34,926 nucleotides of DNA from Clostridia bacterium (GCA_017621655.1 JAGASS010000032.1:1-34926), one strand, 5' to 3'. Counted from the first letter of the stretch, positions 6,431 through 13,997 are shown. The notes: generated by a model from the letters alone, not told the origin. A program made the numbers and translations.

Positions 6431-7764
6431 AGGAAGTTATTGACTATGCCAACAATCCCGATAAAACCACCGCAAAGGAATATCTTGACGAAGATCTGTA
6501 TGCCGCCATCCGCTATGTGGAAAACGATGACAAAACCGACCAAACGATGTTTGTGTCGGGTATCAACTGCTCCAAGCATAACGCCTATAACGAAATGATT
6601 GCCGTTAAGCGCCGTTTCGGTGAACGTGGCAAAAATATCGCTTATCACGGATTTCAGAGCTTTGCTCCCGGCGAGGTTACTCCGGAAGAAGCACACAGCA
6701 TAGGAAAGGAAACCGCACGGCGTATGTGGGGAGATAAATACCAAGTGGTGGTCACTACCCATCTCAACACCGATAAAATCCACAACCACTTTGTATTAAA
6801 CAGCGTTTCTTTTAAGACGGGAAAAAAGTTCCGTAATGGTATCGGGGATCGTCTTGAGCTTCGAAAGATTTCTGATGCCATTTGCGCAGAACGAAATAAA
6901 TCGGTTATTCAAGGCAACAAGTTTTATAACAACAAAAAAGCGTATTGGGTTGAAAAATCCGGCAAGCTCACACATCGAGATATGTTACGGAAAGATGTGG
7001 ACGAGGCACTATCCCAATGTGGCTCATTTAAGGAAATTGAATATTACCTTAAAACACTCGGCTACCGATTTGAGCGTGACTTTTACTACGACCACCCCTC
7101 TGTGTATGCGGATGGTTGGAAACGTGCTGTACGTATCAGTAGTCTTGGGGAGCAATATTCTAAGGAAAACATTCGTGAACGGTGCCGTGAGAATCAGCGC
7201 AAACCCGAACTCTATGCCTTTGTAACACCGGCTTGGAAAAGACGACCGCTTCTTGTGCTTGAAAGAGAAAGGCATATTTCGGGATGGGATGACACAATTA
7301 TCGTATTATTCGAGCTCTTTATTGAGCTTCTTAAAATCTGTATCGTAGGCAACACCCAAGAATACGATAACCGACCCGTATCTCCGATGATGCGAGCAGA
7401 AATGCGAAAGTTGGATCGGTATATCGAGGAATACAATCTGCTCTGCGATAACAATCTCAACTCCCCGAAAAAGTTGTTGTCATTCCAAGAAAACTTATCT
7501 TCCCGCATTTCTGAATTGGAGCAAGAGCGATATGCACTACGCTTAAAACTTCGTCGTGTAAAAACACCTGAAGAAGATGCGGCACTTAAAGAACAATGCA
7601 AGGAGATAACCAAGAAAATTATTCCCTTACGAAAGGAACTTAGAATTGCTATGCGCATTGAGGAACACATTCCAAAAATTAAGGCGCTCCTTGATGCCGA
7701 ACGCAATATCGAAATGAAACGAAACAATTTAATTAAGAATAAAGAAAGAGGTTATGAACGATGA
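6391..7764 (+). CDS. MOBP-type relaxase/mobilization nuclease
   Basis: 457 residues. Likely nucleophile Tyr19 in VIDYANNPDK. The metal-binding histidine motif HLNTDKIHNHFVLNSVS gives His124, His131 and His133, and AYHGFQSF carries a further conserved His86. Relaxases nick one strand at oriT, stay covalently bound to the 5' end and pilot it into the recipient. After the catalytic half there is a hydrophobic segment (about 298-319: IIVLFELFIELLKICIVG), then a charged coiled-coil tail to residue 457. That hydrophobic stretch is seen in relatives and may help membrane docking. AAGGAG lies 11 bases before the ATG. The stop overlaps the next start (ATGA), so it is coupled to the ParB-like gene. Confidence 0.92.
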   Translation: MATTGFWPVKGRLKEVIDYANNPDKTTAKEYLDEDLYAAIRYVENDDKTDQTMFVSGINCSKHNAYNEMIAVKRRFGERGKNIAYHGFQSFAPGEVTPEEAHSIGKETARRMWGDKYQVVVTTHLNTDKIHNHFVLNSVSFKTGKKFRNGIGDRLELRKISDAICAERNKSVIQGNKFYNNKKAYWVEKSGKLTHRDMLRKDVDEALSQCGSFKEIEYYLKTLGYRFERDFYYDHPSVYADGWKRAVRISSLGEQYSKENIRERCRENQRKPELYAFVTPAWKRRPLLVLERERHISGWDDTIIVLFELFIELLKICIVGNTQEYDNRPVSPMMRAEMRKLDRYIEEYNLLCDNNLNSPKKLLSFQENLSSRISELEQERYALRLKLRRVKTPEEDAALKEQCKEITKKIIPLRKELRIAMRIEEHIPKIKALLDAERNIEMKRNNLIKNKERGYER

Positions 7765-8621
7765 AAAGTACCAAGAAAATTATATCTATTGATAAATTAC
7801 ACGCATTTGAAAACCACCCCTACAAGGTTCAAGACAACGAGGAAATGGAAGCCCTTGCCGAAAGCATTAAAGTACACGGCATTGTTTCTCCCGTTATTGT
7901 CCGACCACTCGAAAATACCACAGATGAATATGAGATCATATCCGGTCACAGACGGGTTATGGCAAGCAGAAAGGCAGGGATTACAGAAGTCCCTGCCTTA
8001 ATTGTTTCTCTTGACCGTGATGCAGCGGCGATTGTGCTTGTGGACAGTAACCTCCACCGAGAGCATATTCTGCCAAGCGAAAAAGCCTTTGCTTACAAAA
8101 TGAAACTTGATGCTATGAAGCATCAGGGCTGGCGTTCTGATTTAACTTCCGACCAACTTGGAGGGAAGTTGGAAACTGCCGACCTTGTGGGCGCAGAAAC
8201 GGGCGATAGTAAAAACCAAGTCCGCCGCTATATCCGCCTTACCAATCTCATCCCCGAAATTCTGCAATATGTGGATGAGGGTCGTATTTCGTTCACTCCC
8301 GCCGTCGAGCTTTCCTATCTCAACGAGCAGGAACAGCAAGACCTACTAGAGCAGATGGAACTGAATGATTGCACCCCGTCATTATCTCAGGCTTGCCGCT
8401 TTAAGAAAATGAGCCAAGAGGTCGGCTTAACTCCCGAAAGCATTGCAGAAATTATGAGCGAAGAAAAAGCCAATCAGCGGGAAATGTTCAAAGTCCCGAT
8501 GGAACGTATTCGTCAATATGTCCCTAACGCCAATGCAAAGCAGGCTGAGGATTTTGTTTTGAAGGCTTGCGAGCATTACCGCAAATTCTTAATACGTCAG
8601 CGCAACCGTGATGAAAGGTAA
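7761..8621 (+). CDS. ParB/Spo0J-like DNA-binding protein
   Basis: 286 residues. The N-terminal ParB nuclease-like/CTPase fold has ISIDKLHAFENHPYKV, the GHRR motif at residues 62-65 and SNLHREHILPSEKAFAY at 96-112. The middle has a helix-turn-helix (KNQVRRYIRLTNLIPEIL). These are the features of ParB proteins that load at parS-like sites. There is no ParA partner in the element; instead the partition-type ATPase present is the actin-like protein at 4504. ParB-like proteins without ParA are common in conjugative elements of Bacillota and may regulate transcription or transfer. It is translationally coupled to the relaxase. Confidence 0.88.
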   Translation: MKSTKKIISIDKLHAFENHPYKVQDNEEMEALAESIKVHGIVSPVIVRPLENTTDEYEIISGHRRVMASRKAGITEVPALIVSLDRDAAAIVLVDSNLHREHILPSEKAFAYKMKLDAMKHQGWRSDLTSDQLGGKLETADLVGAETGDSKNQVRRYIRLTNLIPEILQYVDEGRISFTPAVELSYLNEQEQQDLLEQMELNDCTPSLSQACRFKKMSQEVGLTPESIAEIMSEEKANQREMFKVPMERIRQYVPNANAKQAEDFVLKACEHYRKFLIRQRNRDER

Positions 8622-8631
8622 GGTGAAGAAT

Positions 8632-8904
8632 ATGAAAAAAGTAAATATAGAACCCATTATGTTTTCGAGAAAAGGTGCAGGGCGCATTGATGAAAATATC
8701 CCTATCGACCTCTTGGAATATGTCACTCCGAAATCGGCAATGGCAATCGACAATACTCCCGTTTGCTATATCCCGAAGCAAATTACCGTGTCCGAAGAAA
8801 TCAGCGGTACTATCTACGATGTCACCGGTGTTTTTACGGGCGAGGTGGACAAATCACTATTTCAGCAATTAAAAGAATTGATCCTATCCGAGCAGTTAGT
8901 GTAA
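8632..8904 (+). CDS. small hypothetical protein of the mobile element
   Basis: 90 residues from the ATG at 8632, preceded by AAGGTGAAGAAT; an in-frame ATG at 8608 would overlap the ParB-like gene. Sequence such as FSRKGAGRIDENIPIDLLEYVTPKSAM and GTIYDVTGVFTGEVDKSLFQQLKELI shows no signal peptide, membrane helix or catalytic motif. I do not recognise the family. Its place between parB and the recombinase, in the same direction, makes it part of the element backbone. Confidence 0.7.
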   Translation: MKKVNIEPIMFSRKGAGRIDENIPIDLLEYVTPKSAMAIDNTPVCYIPKQITVSEEISGTIYDVTGVFTGEVDKSLFQQLKELILSEQLV

Positions 8905-8927
8905 CTGCCATAGGTTTGTAGAAACAC

Positions 8928-8973
8928 AGCCGAGCATTGTATAATTGGCTTGTCCAATAAGCAATGCTCGGCT
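8928..8973 (+). promoter_or_regulatory. long hairpin in the leader of the serine recombinase
   Basis: AGCCGAGCATTG (8928-8939) pairs perfectly over 12 bp with CAATGCTCGGCT (8962-8973). A smaller ATTGG/CCAAT hairpin sits in the loop. There is no T-run, so it is not a standard terminator. It ends 7 bases before the recombinase ribosome binding site and could limit recombinase expression or bind the recombinase. Confidence 0.6.
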
Positions 8974-8994
8974 TTCGTGAGAAAGGAGTTTATT

Positions 8995-10707
8995 ATGGCA
9001 AAGAAAGCCGAGAATATGAATCAAGATAAAATTACAGCCTTATACTGTCGTCTATCCGTAGAAGATATTAAAGACGATAAAGACAAAAAGAGAAAAGGCA
9101 AAGAGGACGAATCAAACAGTATCAGTAACCAAAAGCAAATCCTTTTGGACTATGCTAAAAAGCACGGTTATACTAACACGATGTTTTTCGTGGATGACGG
9201 TATTTCGGGTACGAGCTTTGACAGAAGCGATTTTAACCGTATGCACCGAATGGTGGAGGAAGGCAAAATCGGCACAATTATCGTAAAAGACCTTTCCCGT
9301 TTTGGCCGTGAGCATATTGAAGGCGACCGCCTTGCGGAAATCGTATATCCTACACTTGGCGTAACCTTTATATCTATTCACGAAAATATTAACACCTCTA
9401 CGGGCGAAGGTATGGAAATGCTTCCGTTTTACAATATATTCAACGAATGGTATGCGGCGCAGACCTCCAAGAAAATCCGTGCGGTGTGGCAATCCAAGTC
9501 TGATAATGGTGAGCGTGTATCTGCAACGGTAGCCTACGGTTACAAGAAAGCCGATGACGATTCCAAGCAATGGATTATTGATGAGCCTGCTGCAAAGGTG
9601 GTGCGGTATATCTTTCAACTTTGTCTTGAAGGGTTGGGCGTTACCAAAATTGCCCGCCGTTTAGAAGCAGAAAAGATTTTAACACCAACTGCTTATTACA
9701 ACAGCATTGGTAGAAAAACACGTAACAAGGTTATTGATCCCTACCGTTGGTCAAGCAACAGCGTTGACCACATTCTTGAAAATATGCAGTACACCGGATG
9801 TACCGTGAATTTCAAGTCAAGTACCGTCAGCTTTAAAGTTCACAAAACCGTATACAATTCCGAAGAAGATTGGGTTGTCATTCCGAACACTCAAGAAGCC
9901 ATTATTGATATGGATACTTGGGAGCGTGTGCAGGAGATAAAAAAGCACCGCCGCAGAAACACTGCGACGGGTAGACAAAGTATATTTTCGGGACTTATGT
10001 ATTGCGGCGATTGTGGTTCAAAGTTGTATTTTTGTGCCGCCAAGAGTGTAAAGGAGCATCAGGAGTTTTACCGTTGCTCCGCCTACAAGGAAAACAGAGG
10101 CAGCTGCACAATCCATTTTATCCGTAATGTGGTACTTGAGAAAATGGTGTTAAAGCTCATAAGAGAAGCGGCGGAATATATTACGGAATATGAGCCTGTT
10201 TTTCTGTATCTGTACGGTAAGCAACACGAACTTCACAAAGCAAACAATTTCAAAGCCGCAAAGCAGGAACTTGAGAAAAACAAAAAGCGTATTGCGGCGT
10301 TGGATAAATTGATTGAAGCTGCCTTTGAGAAGAATGTGCTTGGTACACTGAGGGATGATCTGTTTGAACGTATGACCGCCAACTACGAAAAAGAGCAAAG
10401 AGAATTGATACGGGCGGTTGCCGAAGCGGAACAGCGACTTGCCAATGCTGAGCAGGATAACATCGACCTTCGGGTATTTCTTTCTATCATCCGTAAATGT
10501 ACCGACTTAAAGGAACTGACACCCGAACTCGTCAATCGGCTAATAACAAAGATTGAGGTCTTTGACAGCACCAAAGACGAAAACGGTAAAAAGCACGTTC
10601 CTATTAAGGTTCACTTTATTGGTGTGGGTGTTATTGTAATCCCCGATGGGAAGACAATTCTTGAAACCTATGAAGAAATCCGCAAGAATCCGCCAAGAGT
10701 GGCGTAA
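8995..10707 (+). CDS. large serine recombinase (integrase/excisionase of the element)
   Basis: 570 residues. The resolvase-type catalytic domain starts at TALYCRLSVED with nucleophile Ser21, followed by SNQKQILLDYA, DDGISGTSFDR and VKDLSRFGREHIEG, the arginine-bearing active-site motifs. A recombinase domain (GYKKADDDSKQWIIDEPAAKVVRYIF) and a zinc ribbon (YCGDCGSKLYF, YRCSAYKENRGSC) follow, then a long coiled coil (about 410-500) typical of serine integrases. It resembles the TnpX-type recombinases that excise elements as circles and insert them at short core sites. Start at 8995 is set by GAAAGGAG at 8980-8987. It is the last gene, so the right attachment site should lie just downstream. Confidence 0.95.
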   Translation: MAKKAENMNQDKITALYCRLSVEDIKDDKDKKRKGKEDESNSISNQKQILLDYAKKHGYTNTMFFVDDGISGTSFDRSDFNRMHRMVEEGKIGTIIVKDLSRFGREHIEGDRLAEIVYPTLGVTFISIHENINTSTGEGMEMLPFYNIFNEWYAAQTSKKIRAVWQSKSDNGERVSATVAYGYKKADDDSKQWIIDEPAAKVVRYIFQLCLEGLGVTKIARRLEAEKILTPTAYYNSIGRKTRNKVIDPYRWSSNSVDHILENMQYTGCTVNFKSSTVSFKVHKTVYNSEEDWVVIPNTQEAIIDMDTWERVQEIKKHRRRNTATGRQSIFSGLMYCGDCGSKLYFCAAKSVKEHQEFYRCSAYKENRGSCTIHFIRNVVLEKMVLKLIREAAEYITEYEPVFLYLYGKQHELHKANNFKAAKQELEKNKKRIAALDKLIEAAFEKNVLGTLRDDLFERMTANYEKEQRELIRAVAEAEQRLANAEQDNIDLRVFLSIIRKCTDLKELTPELVNRLITKIEVFDSTKDENGKKHVPIKVHFIGVGVIVIPDGKTILETYEEIRKNPPRVA

Positions 10708-10714
10708 AAGAGAA

Positions 10715-10746
10715 ATACGGCGTAGCCTTTATCGGCTACACCGTAT
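10715..10746 (+). repeat. inverted repeat after the recombinase
   Basis: ATACGGCGTAGCC (10715-10727) pairs with GGCTACACCGTAT (10734-10746) with one mismatch. It lacks a T-run. It may be a terminator remnant or part of the right end of the element. A second small hairpin, TTAGC/GCTAA, follows at about 10767-10784. Confidence 0.5.
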
Positions 10747-10798
10747 CCTACATACCCCGACTGTCCTTAGCTACCTCTGGCTAATGGGCGGCGTTTTT

Positions 10799-10889
10799 TG
10801 GCGGAGAAAGAGAGATTCGAACTCTCGCGCCGGTTTCCCGACCTACTCCCTTAGCAGGGGAGCCCCTTCACCAACTTGGGTACTTCTCC
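10799..10889 (-). tRNA. tRNA-Ser (anticodon GCU)
   Basis: On the minus strand GGAGAAG (from 10889) pairs with TTTCTCC to make the acceptor stem, with discriminator G at 10802 and CCA encoded at 10801-10799. The anticodon arm reads CCCCTGCTAAGGGA, giving anticodon GCT for AGC/AGU serine codons. A long variable arm (TAGGTCGGGAAACCGGC region) and the T-loop GTTCGAATC are present. The length of 88 bases plus CCA fits class II tRNA-Ser. Confidence 0.93.
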
Positions 10890-10906
10890 AATTTGCTGCA
10901 AAAGGT

Positions 10907-10935
10907 ATTATACCACAAAAAAATCGGGTTGGCAA
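10907..10935 (-). promoter_or_regulatory. promoter of tRNA-Ser
   Basis: Minus strand TTGCCA (10935-10930), 17-base spacer, TATAAT (10912-10907), about 18 bases before the mature 5' end. Confidence 0.75.
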
Positions 10936-10966
10936 TAGTATAATTATTAAATTTGTGTGAACAAGT

Positions 10967-11016
10967 CGCGTGAAACGGCACGATTTATTGACATTCGAGC
11001 CGTTTCGCGTTATAAT
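10967..11016 (+). promoter_or_regulatory. rarA promoter with an inverted repeat around the -35 box
   Basis: TTGACA (10988-10993), exactly 17 bases, TATAAT (11011-11016). CGCGTGAAACGGC (10967-10979) and GCCGTTTCGCG (10999-11009) form an inverted repeat of 12 bp with one bulge that brackets the -35 element, a good place for a repressor. Confidence 0.8.
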
Positions 11017-11045
11017 ACTCTAAATGAAAACAAAGGAGGGACGGT

Positions 11046-12272
11046 ATGAAGAGCAGTCCGCTTGCAGACAGAATAAGACCGAAGAGCTTTGACGAGATGG
11101 TCGGTCAGAGCCATCTTTTCGGCAAAAACGGCGCGATACGCAAGATATGCGCCGAGAATTACCTCCCCAATATGATATTTTACGGCCCGCCCGGGACGGG
11201 AAAAACGACCGCCGCGCGCATAATCGCCGACGGCTCGGGAATGACGCTCCGTTGCCTAAATGCAACCTCGGCTTCCCTTTCCGACGTCAAGGACGTCGTC
11301 GCCGAGACATCGTCGCTTCTCGGAAGCGATGGAATTCTCCTCTATCTCGACGAGATACAGTATTTCAATAAAAAACAGCAGCAGTCGCTTCTTGAATACA
11401 TTGAGGACGGACGTATAACGCTCATCGCGTCGACGACCGAAAATCCCTATCTTTACGTTTACAACGCTATCATTTCGCGCTCTGCCGTCTTTGAATTCAA
11501 GGCGGTAAGTGAAAAGAACATCGTTCCGGCGCTTGCTCGCGCGCTCAACCTTCTCAACGAGGAAACAGGCAGAAGCAAGACCGCACCCGATGAGGTTCTT
11601 TCCTATATCGCCGCAAGCGCGGCAGGCGACGTAAGACGCTCGATAAACCTGCTTGAAAACACCTATTTTACAAGCGGAAAAGAGCTTTCGCTCGAGGCGG
11701 CAAAGGACTTCACGCCTTCCGTCATCGGAAACTTCGACAAAAGCGGAACGGTGCATTACGACCTGCTTTCGGGACTCCAGAAGTCGATCCGCGGCTCCGA
11801 TCCCGACGCGGCAATATTCTACCTTGCAAAAATTCTCGAGGGCGGAGACCTCATCGGCGCATGCCGTCGGCTTCAGGTGATCGCCTGCGAGGACATAGGT
11901 CTGGCTTATCCGCAGGCGGCACAGATCGTTCTTTCCTGCGTGCAGATGGCAAATAACCTCGGACTTCCCGAAGCAAGAATTCCGCTTTCCGAGGCGGCGA
12001 TCCTACTCGCGACCGCACCAAAGTCGAACAGTGCTTACATGGCATACGCCGCGGCGGCAGAGGACATCGCAAACGGTAAGGGTCAGACGATACCGCCCTA
12101 TATGCGCCCGTCGAATAATTATGACGGATATAAATATCCGCACGATTACCCCGATCACTACGTCGATCAGCAGTACCTGCCCGACGATATCAAGAACGCA
12201 AAATATTATTCCTACGGCGATAATAAGACAGAACAAGCCGCAAAAGCGTATTGGGATAAAATTAAGAAATAA
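11046..12272 (+). CDS. rarA: replication-associated recombination protein A (AAA+ ATPase)
   Basis: 408 residues. RarA/MgsA acts at stalled replication forks with SSB and RecA. Walker A GPPGTGKT at residues 47-54, Walker B LLYLDEIQ near 98-105, sensor 1 IASTTENPY near 127-135, and the arginine region GDVRRSINLLE. The C-terminal tetramerisation domain shows ACRRLQVIACEDIGLAYPQA and the ending KYPHDYPDHYVDQQYLPD characteristic of this family. GGAGG lies 6 bases before the ATG. Length is close to the usual 410-450. Confidence 0.95.
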   Translation: MKSSPLADRIRPKSFDEMVGQSHLFGKNGAIRKICAENYLPNMIFYGPPGTGKTTAARIIADGSGMTLRCLNATSASLSDVKDVVAETSSLLGSDGILLYLDEIQYFNKKQQQSLLEYIEDGRITLIASTTENPYLYVYNAIISRSAVFEFKAVSEKNIVPALARALNLLNEETGRSKTAPDEVLSYIAASAAGDVRRSINLLENTYFTSGKELSLEAAKDFTPSVIGNFDKSGTVHYDLLSGLQKSIRGSDPDAAIFYLAKILEGGDLIGACRRLQVIACEDIGLAYPQAAQIVLSCVQMANNLGLPEARIPLSEAAILLATAPKSNSAYMAYAAAAEDIANGKGQTIPPYMRPSNNYDGYKYPHDYPDHYVDQQYLPDDIKNAKYYSYGDNKTEQAAKAYWDKIKK

Positions 12273-12281
12273 GGTAAAGCT

Positions 12282-12782
12282 ATGGAAGTTATTTTCAAAA
12301 ACAATACCACGCTGAATGAATCCTATGTAAAGCAAGTGGCACGCGCGACTGTTTTCAAAAGACCTGCCGTGATTTCCCTGTATGTCATAAGTGCGCTTTT
12401 GCTTATAATAAGCACGTGCCTGCTTGTAATAAACGGGAAGTTTATAATGATCGGATTCCTTTTTCCGATTGCAATAATTGCAGCTCTATTCTTCCTTTAT
12501 TTCTCAACGGTAAAGCTTAATATCCGCAGACTGCACGAGATTGGTGGATTTTTTGAGATCGTGACCGAGGTTACCGACGATGGCATTTGTCAGATTCCGG
12601 ACGGTAAAACCGCCGTCAATCTGCCTTTTCAAGATGTGCTTTGCGCCGTTACATCGAAGGATTACATCTTCGTAATTTCAAAGGGAAAAATAGTTTACGC
12701 CTTTTCAAAAAACGGTTTCTCAATTGGAGACGACGCATCGTTTTTGACCTTTCTTAAAAGTAAGGGTATAAAAGTTAAGTGA
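12282..12782 (+). CDS. YcxB-like membrane protein
   Basis: 166 residues with two closely spaced transmembrane segments (about 28-50, AVISLYVISALLLIISTCLLV, and 53-75, FIMIGFLFPIAIIAALFFLYF). A C-terminal cytosolic domain follows, with VTDDGICQIPDGKTAVNLPFQDVLCAVTSKDYIFVI, the beta-rich YcxB pattern. The biochemical role is not known. It begins 9 bases after rarA, in the same operon, and ends at a strong bidirectional terminator. Confidence 0.7.
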   Translation: MEVIFKNNTTLNESYVKQVARATVFKRPAVISLYVISALLLIISTCLLVINGKFIMIGFLFPIAIIAALFFLYFSTVKLNIRRLHEIGGFFEIVTEVTDDGICQIPDGKTAVNLPFQDVLCAVTSKDYIFVISKGKIVYAFSKNGFSIGDDASFLTFLKSKGIKVK

Positions 12783-12784
12783 AT

Positions 12785-12812
12785 AAAAAACACCGCTTCG
12801 GCGGTGTTTTTT
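12785..12812. terminator. bidirectional terminator
   Basis: AAAAAACACCGC, TTCG tetraloop, GCGGTGTTTTTT: a perfect 12-bp stem with T-runs on both strands, serving the plus-strand rarA operon and the minus-strand gene at 12814. Confidence 0.92.
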
Positions 12813-12813
12813 G

Positions 12814-13089
12814 TTAATCAAAGTCAAATCTCATAACCTCAATAGCGATTCTCGCGCCGAGACGAAATCCGTAAGAAAAAATCTCGCGCTGGCTCATATT
12901 TTCAAGCTCGTCACTGCAATCATCAAGCTTTTCAAATATCTCCTTTTGATCATCAGTCATTGTGTCTTTCAGATCTTTTCTGTGCCTGCGTATGTATTCT
13001 GTCAGATCAGATGTCTGTTCATGTGATTCGCGGTAGCTTTCAATTGGGCATAGATTTCCGTACCATAATTCTTCAAGTATTTTTTGCAT
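12814..13089 (-). CDS. DUF6809-like small protein
   Basis: 91 residues from an ATG with GGAGG 5 bases upstream. MQKILEELWYGNLCPIES, then a charged helical middle (DDQKEIFEKLDDCSDELENM) and GFRLGARIAIEVM at the end. This layout is that of a family I recall as DUF6809, commonly found beside XRE regulators in Clostridia. No enzyme motif or membrane segment. Divergently transcribed from the XRE gene across two operator palindromes, so it is probably regulated by it. Confidence 0.65.
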   Translation of the reverse strand: MQKILEELWYGNLCPIESYRESHEQTSDLTEYIRRHRKDLKDTMTDDQKEIFEKLDDCSDELENMSQREIFSYGFRLGARIAIEVMRFDFD

Positions 13090-13125
13090 AAAAACCTCCA
13101 AAAACAAGTGTTATGTCAATATTAT

Positions 13126-13165
13126 ATCTGTATTACAGATAAATGTCAATATCTTTATTACAGAT
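13126..13165. promoter_or_regulatory. two operator palindromes between the divergent pair
   Basis: ATCTGTATTACAGAT (13126-13140) is a perfect 7-1-7 palindrome. ATCTTTATTACAGAT (13151-13165) is a one-mismatch copy, 25 bp centre to centre. Both follow TGTCAAT. The second touches the TATAAT (13170-13175) of the XRE gene. Autoregulation by the XRE protein is the simplest reading. Confidence 0.75.
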
Positions 13166-13193
13166 ATTGTATAATGTTTGTGAGGTGATAATC

Positions 13194-13409
13194 ATGAAAT
13201 TCAAAAATCTTCGAGGAATAAGAGAAGACCGAGATATAAAACAAAAGGATATAGCAAAGGTATTAAACGTGTCTCAAAACACATATTCTCAATATGAAAC
13301 AGGAATTATTCCTATTACCGCAGAAACGTTAATCAAGCTCGCAGATTATTATAACGTAAGCGTTGACTATCTTCTTGACAGAACAGATAATCCAAATATG
13401 CAAAAATGA
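13194..13409 (+). CDS. XRE-family transcriptional regulator
   Basis: 71 residues: KNLRGIREDRDIKQKDIAKVLNVSQNTYSQYETGIIPITAETLIKLADYYNVSVDYLLDRT, a complete helix-turn-helix of the Cro/CI type with little else. ATG at 13194 is preceded by GAGGTGATA. Probably represses its own promoter and the DUF6809-like gene through the two palindromes upstream. Confidence 0.9.
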   Translation: MKFKNLRGIREDRDIKQKDIAKVLNVSQNTYSQYETGIIPITAETLIKLADYYNVSVDYLLDRTDNPNMQK

Positions 13410-13438
13410 AAACACCGCTTCAGCGGTGTTTTCTTTTG
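13410..13438 (+). terminator. terminator after the XRE gene
   Basis: AAAACACCGC, TTCA, GCGGTGTTTT then CTTTT. The stem is nearly the same as that of the terminator at 12785, suggesting duplication or convergence. Confidence 0.88.
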
Positions 13439-13483
13439 ACTTTATGACGTAACATCGTTTTGAAACGGACGCTTCGCGTCCTA

Positions 13484-13545
13484 CACCTCATCCACCGCGG
13501 ACGCAGCGTCCGCGGTCCCCCTTCCCCCGCTGGGGAAGGCAAGAC
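13484..13545 (+). repeat. hairpin repeat, family A, copy 1
   Basis: CACCTCATCCACCGC, then a short variable palindrome, then GCGGTCCCCCTTCCCCC and GCTGGGGAAGGCAAGAC. Same length and nearly identical to 34011-34072; a third copy lies inverted at 23653-23700. The variable stem here is GGACG/CGTCC. Confidence 0.9.
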
Positions 13546-13570
13546 AACGTGGCGAAGCTTCGCCACATCG

Positions 13571-13712
13571 TTTGTAGGGGGCGACGTCCTCGACGCCCCG
13601 AAATACCACGCTTATAATTTTGAAGACGAAATGTGATATAATATAACTATTACATCGCAAAAAAGTTACACCACTTTTAGCACGGGGCGTCGAGGACGCC
13701 GGTCCCTACAAA
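13571..13712. repeat. mini-element with TTTGTAGGG termini, family B
   Basis: A 30-bp left arm (13571-13600) and a 30-bp right arm (13683-13712) are inverted repeats with about three mismatches. They flank 82 bases of AT-rich sequence without a gene. The outer ends TTTGTAGGG...CCCTACAAA recur in the other copies. Further related half-elements lie at 13766-13792. The structure is that of a non-autonomous mini-element; no transposase is present here. Confidence 0.75.
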
Positions 13713-13765
13713 CCAACGTTGATATGTTTTTGAATGTAACGAATATAGCGAACGCGGGAGCGACT

Positions 13766-13792
13766 GGGCGTCGAGGACGTCGCCCCCTACAA
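13766..13792 (-). repeat. family B half-element
   Basis: Matches one arm of the elements at 13571 and 25407 (GGGCGTCGAGGACGTCG to CCCTACAA). No partner arm is seen on its other side within the expected distance. Confidence 0.75.
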
Positions 13793-13839
13793 TGACGTGG
13801 GAGTTTCAATTAAACATATCGAAATTTTTCTTAAACCGA

Positions 13840-13947
13840 AAGGGGTTTCCAAAGGGGAAAACGTTTGAAAATTTGCCTTCGCAAATTTTCATCGGTTTGC
13901 CCCTTGGCGGTTTTCTTTGCGAGCGTTTCTTTGTCCGGACAAAGAAA
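13840..13947. repeat. long imperfect inverted repeat and a perfect 22-bp palindrome
   Basis: GAAAATTTGC/GCAAATTTTC (around 13866-13889) forms the tip of a longer imperfect hairpin whose outer arms include CCAAAGGGGAAAACG and CGGTTTGCCCCTTGG. At 13926-13947, TTTCTTTGTCC is followed directly by its reverse complement. No coding sequence is convincing. This fills the rest of the gap between the XRE gene and cysE. Confidence 0.75.
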
Positions 13948-13997
13948 TGCGAAAAAAATTGCACGAGCAAAGAAAAGTGGAAATTCCCTCACACCTA

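Larger units (their letters stand above)
4160..10746 (+). mobile_element. integrative mobilizable element, core (serine recombinase type)
   Basis: One transcriptional direction carries a Cys-rich protein, ParM-like actin and partner, oriT-like region, MobC, MOBP relaxase, ParB-like protein, a small unknown and a large serine recombinase. There is no VirB4/VirD4 or pore gene, so the element is mobilizable rather than self-transmissible. The right end should lie between the recombinase stop (10707) and tRNA-Ser (10799). The left end may be as far out as about 1800, because the divergent zinc-finger and sigma genes look like cargo or control genes of the same element. I could not find a convincing direct repeat marking the ends. 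Confidence 0.8.

Noticed and set aside
10799..10889. tRNA-Ser as the proven attachment site of the element
   Set aside because: No copy of the tRNA 3' end was found at the left side, and serine recombinases seldom use tRNA genes. Kept only as an open question.
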